NCBI RefSeq assembly: GCF_019063845.1
Contig: NZ_CP077683.1
Span: 2,782,501-2,846,500 of the forward strand
Direction: 5' to 3'
DNA length: 64,000 nt
DNA from: Geomonas subterranea
Lineage (GTDB): Bacteria > Desulfobacterota > Desulfuromonadia > Geobacterales > Geobacteraceae
Shown piece after piece: positions 63,247 through 64,000 of this stretch. Each line of letters begins with the position of its first letter. The first letter of the stretch is position 1. The notes under the pieces are model-generated. The model searched no databases. It saw nothing but the letters and a program-made list of their open reading frames with translations, and was not told the DNA's origin. The translations under genes and the position numbers were made by a program.

Positions 63247-63750
63247 CTACATCGGGTACTTCCCCATGGCGGAGGGATCCATGTGGTCGAGGAAGTCGAC
63301 GAAGCGGCGGGCGTTGTTCTCCTGGGCGAACCCCTCGTCGTTCATGTCCAGACTGGAGGCGCGGCTCAACACCTCGCCGTTCACCTGCACCGGCAGATGA
63401 TACTTAAGCGACATGAGCATCGCCTCGGCCACGTGAACCTCGAGGCGGAGCTCCTCCCCTTCGCTGGGTTTGAGCCTGACGGACGCGGTGAAGACGCCGT
63501 CTTGCAGGCTCTCGACGTAAATCCCGGAGACGGTCATGTCCAGCCGTTCGATGAGGGCCGTGAAGACGTCCTTGCGGCTGTTGCGCGCGCTCATTTCGCG
63601 CCCGACGAACTGGGCCGCGAAGGAGACCGATTCAGAGGCGTTGATCCACACCGGGACGGCGTGCTTCTCCTCGGCGTCCTTCAGTATGACGACCGGCATC
63701 TGGGCGATGGCGTCAAGGGCGAAGCCGAATACCTTCATCTCTACATACAT
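63247..63750 (-). CDS. Bifunctional nuclease-family protein (DUF151)
   Basis: 167 residues from the ATG at 63750 (GGGAGGGACGAGG upstream); a longer frame overlaps the end of miaB. DUF151 features: VFGFALDAIAQMPVVILKD, PVWINASESVSFA, RKDVFTALIERLDMTVSGIYVE and a short acidic C-terminus. Relatives include plant and Thermotoga dual-specificity nucleases. It is 22 bases from the miaB stop and the two are probably cotranscribed, as is common in this group. Confidence 0.9.
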   Translation of the reverse strand: MYVEMKVFGFALDAIAQMPVVILKDAEEKHAVPVWINASESVSFAAQFVGREMSARNSRKDVFTALIERLDMTVSGIYVESLQDGVFTASVRLKPSEGEELRLEVHVAEAMLMSLKYHLPVQVNGEVLSRASSLDMNDEGFAQENNARRFVDFLDHMDPSAMGKYPM

Positions 63751-63772
63751 AGGTGCCTCGTCCCTCCCGTTC

Positions 63773-64000
63773 TCATACATGCAGGATCTCTCCCTTGAGC
63801 AGGGTCTGCAGCCCTTCCGTTATCCTCACGTCCACCAGGCGCCCGGCAAGGGCGGGGTCGCCGGCCATGACGGTGCCGCGATTGCCGCCGGTCCGGCCGA
63901 ATAGCGAATCACCGGAAGTGCTGAGACCTTCCACCAGCACCCGCTGCACGCCCCCGACGAAACTCTCGTTCCTGGCCAGGGTGATCTTTTTCTGCGCGCC
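63773..64000 (-). CDS. miaB: 3' end of miaB (tRNA methylthiotransferase), partial
   Basis: The frame runs in from the window edge and ends at 63773. It reads KKITLARNESFVGG, QRVLVEGLS, GRTGGNRGTVM and DVRITEGLQTLLKGEIL, which is the TRAM domain of MiaB-type radical SAM enzymes. MiaB adds a methylthio group to N6-isopentenyladenosine at tRNA position 37. The radical SAM and UPF0004 parts lie outside the window. Confidence 0.88.
   Translation of the reverse strand, partial: GAQKKITLARNESFVGGVQRVLVEGLSTSGDSLFGRTGGNRGTVMAGDPALAGRLVDVRITEGLQTLLKGEILHV

Overview
The window looks like the chromosome of a high-GC member of the Geobacteraceae (Desulfuromonadota; Geobacter/Geomonas/Citrifermentans type). 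This rests on the gene mix: a SatP-type acetate channel protein, guaB-guaA, miaB next to a DUF151 nuclease, FlgM, MocR, PadR and PG-hydrolase families, and families of palindromic intergenic repeats. It is an inference from protein families, not a database match.

Layout. 1-34.1 kb is mostly core or secretome: an EamA transporter, a MocR regulator with ACAGTT boxes, a glycosyltransferase, DUF1003, a ~5.2 kb subtilisin with seven 92-residue repeats next to a LuxR-type regulator, a split permease with its PadR regulator and a perfect palindromic operator, a chemotaxis receptor, a second repeat-rich exoprotein built of related modules, a thioesterase, an OmpA lipoprotein, an MFS transporter, SatP, a sedolisin (S53), MgtA and a B12-binding radical SAM enzyme. 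An 11-copy tandem array of exactly 41 bp starts just after the radical SAM gene (34123-34573).

34.6-52.4 kb is accessory or mixed. It has two cassettes that pair an amidase-like TIGR02594 protein with exported small proteins, an HNH enzyme resembling phosphorothioate-dependent restriction endonucleases, a nuclease-helicase fusion (DUF2075), DUF4160/DUF2442, an Hsp70-like ATPase, a GlxA/DJ-1 pair, and a 2.8 kb layer that holds an integrase stump, an XRE regulator, an AAA-DUF4143 ATPase and a frameshifted TraK-like gene. Near-identical hairpins precede and close this layer.

52380-56955 is a compact 4.55 kb integrated element at tRNA-Gly(CCC). It is bounded by a 24-bp direct repeat of the tRNA 3' end and encodes a TIR-domain protein (cargo), a Rep_trans/MobT-like initiator whose ribosome-binding site lies in a long inverted repeat, an excisionase-like HTH protein and a tyrosine integrase. 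With the degraded layer beside it, the site looks like a repeatedly used integration hot spot carrying defence-type genes.

57-64 kb returns to housekeeping: flgM, phosphoglycolate-phosphatase-like HAD, guaA, guaB, an M42 aminopeptidase, a DUF151 nuclease and the 3' end of miaB. Four families of dispersed intergenic repeats are scattered through the core parts.
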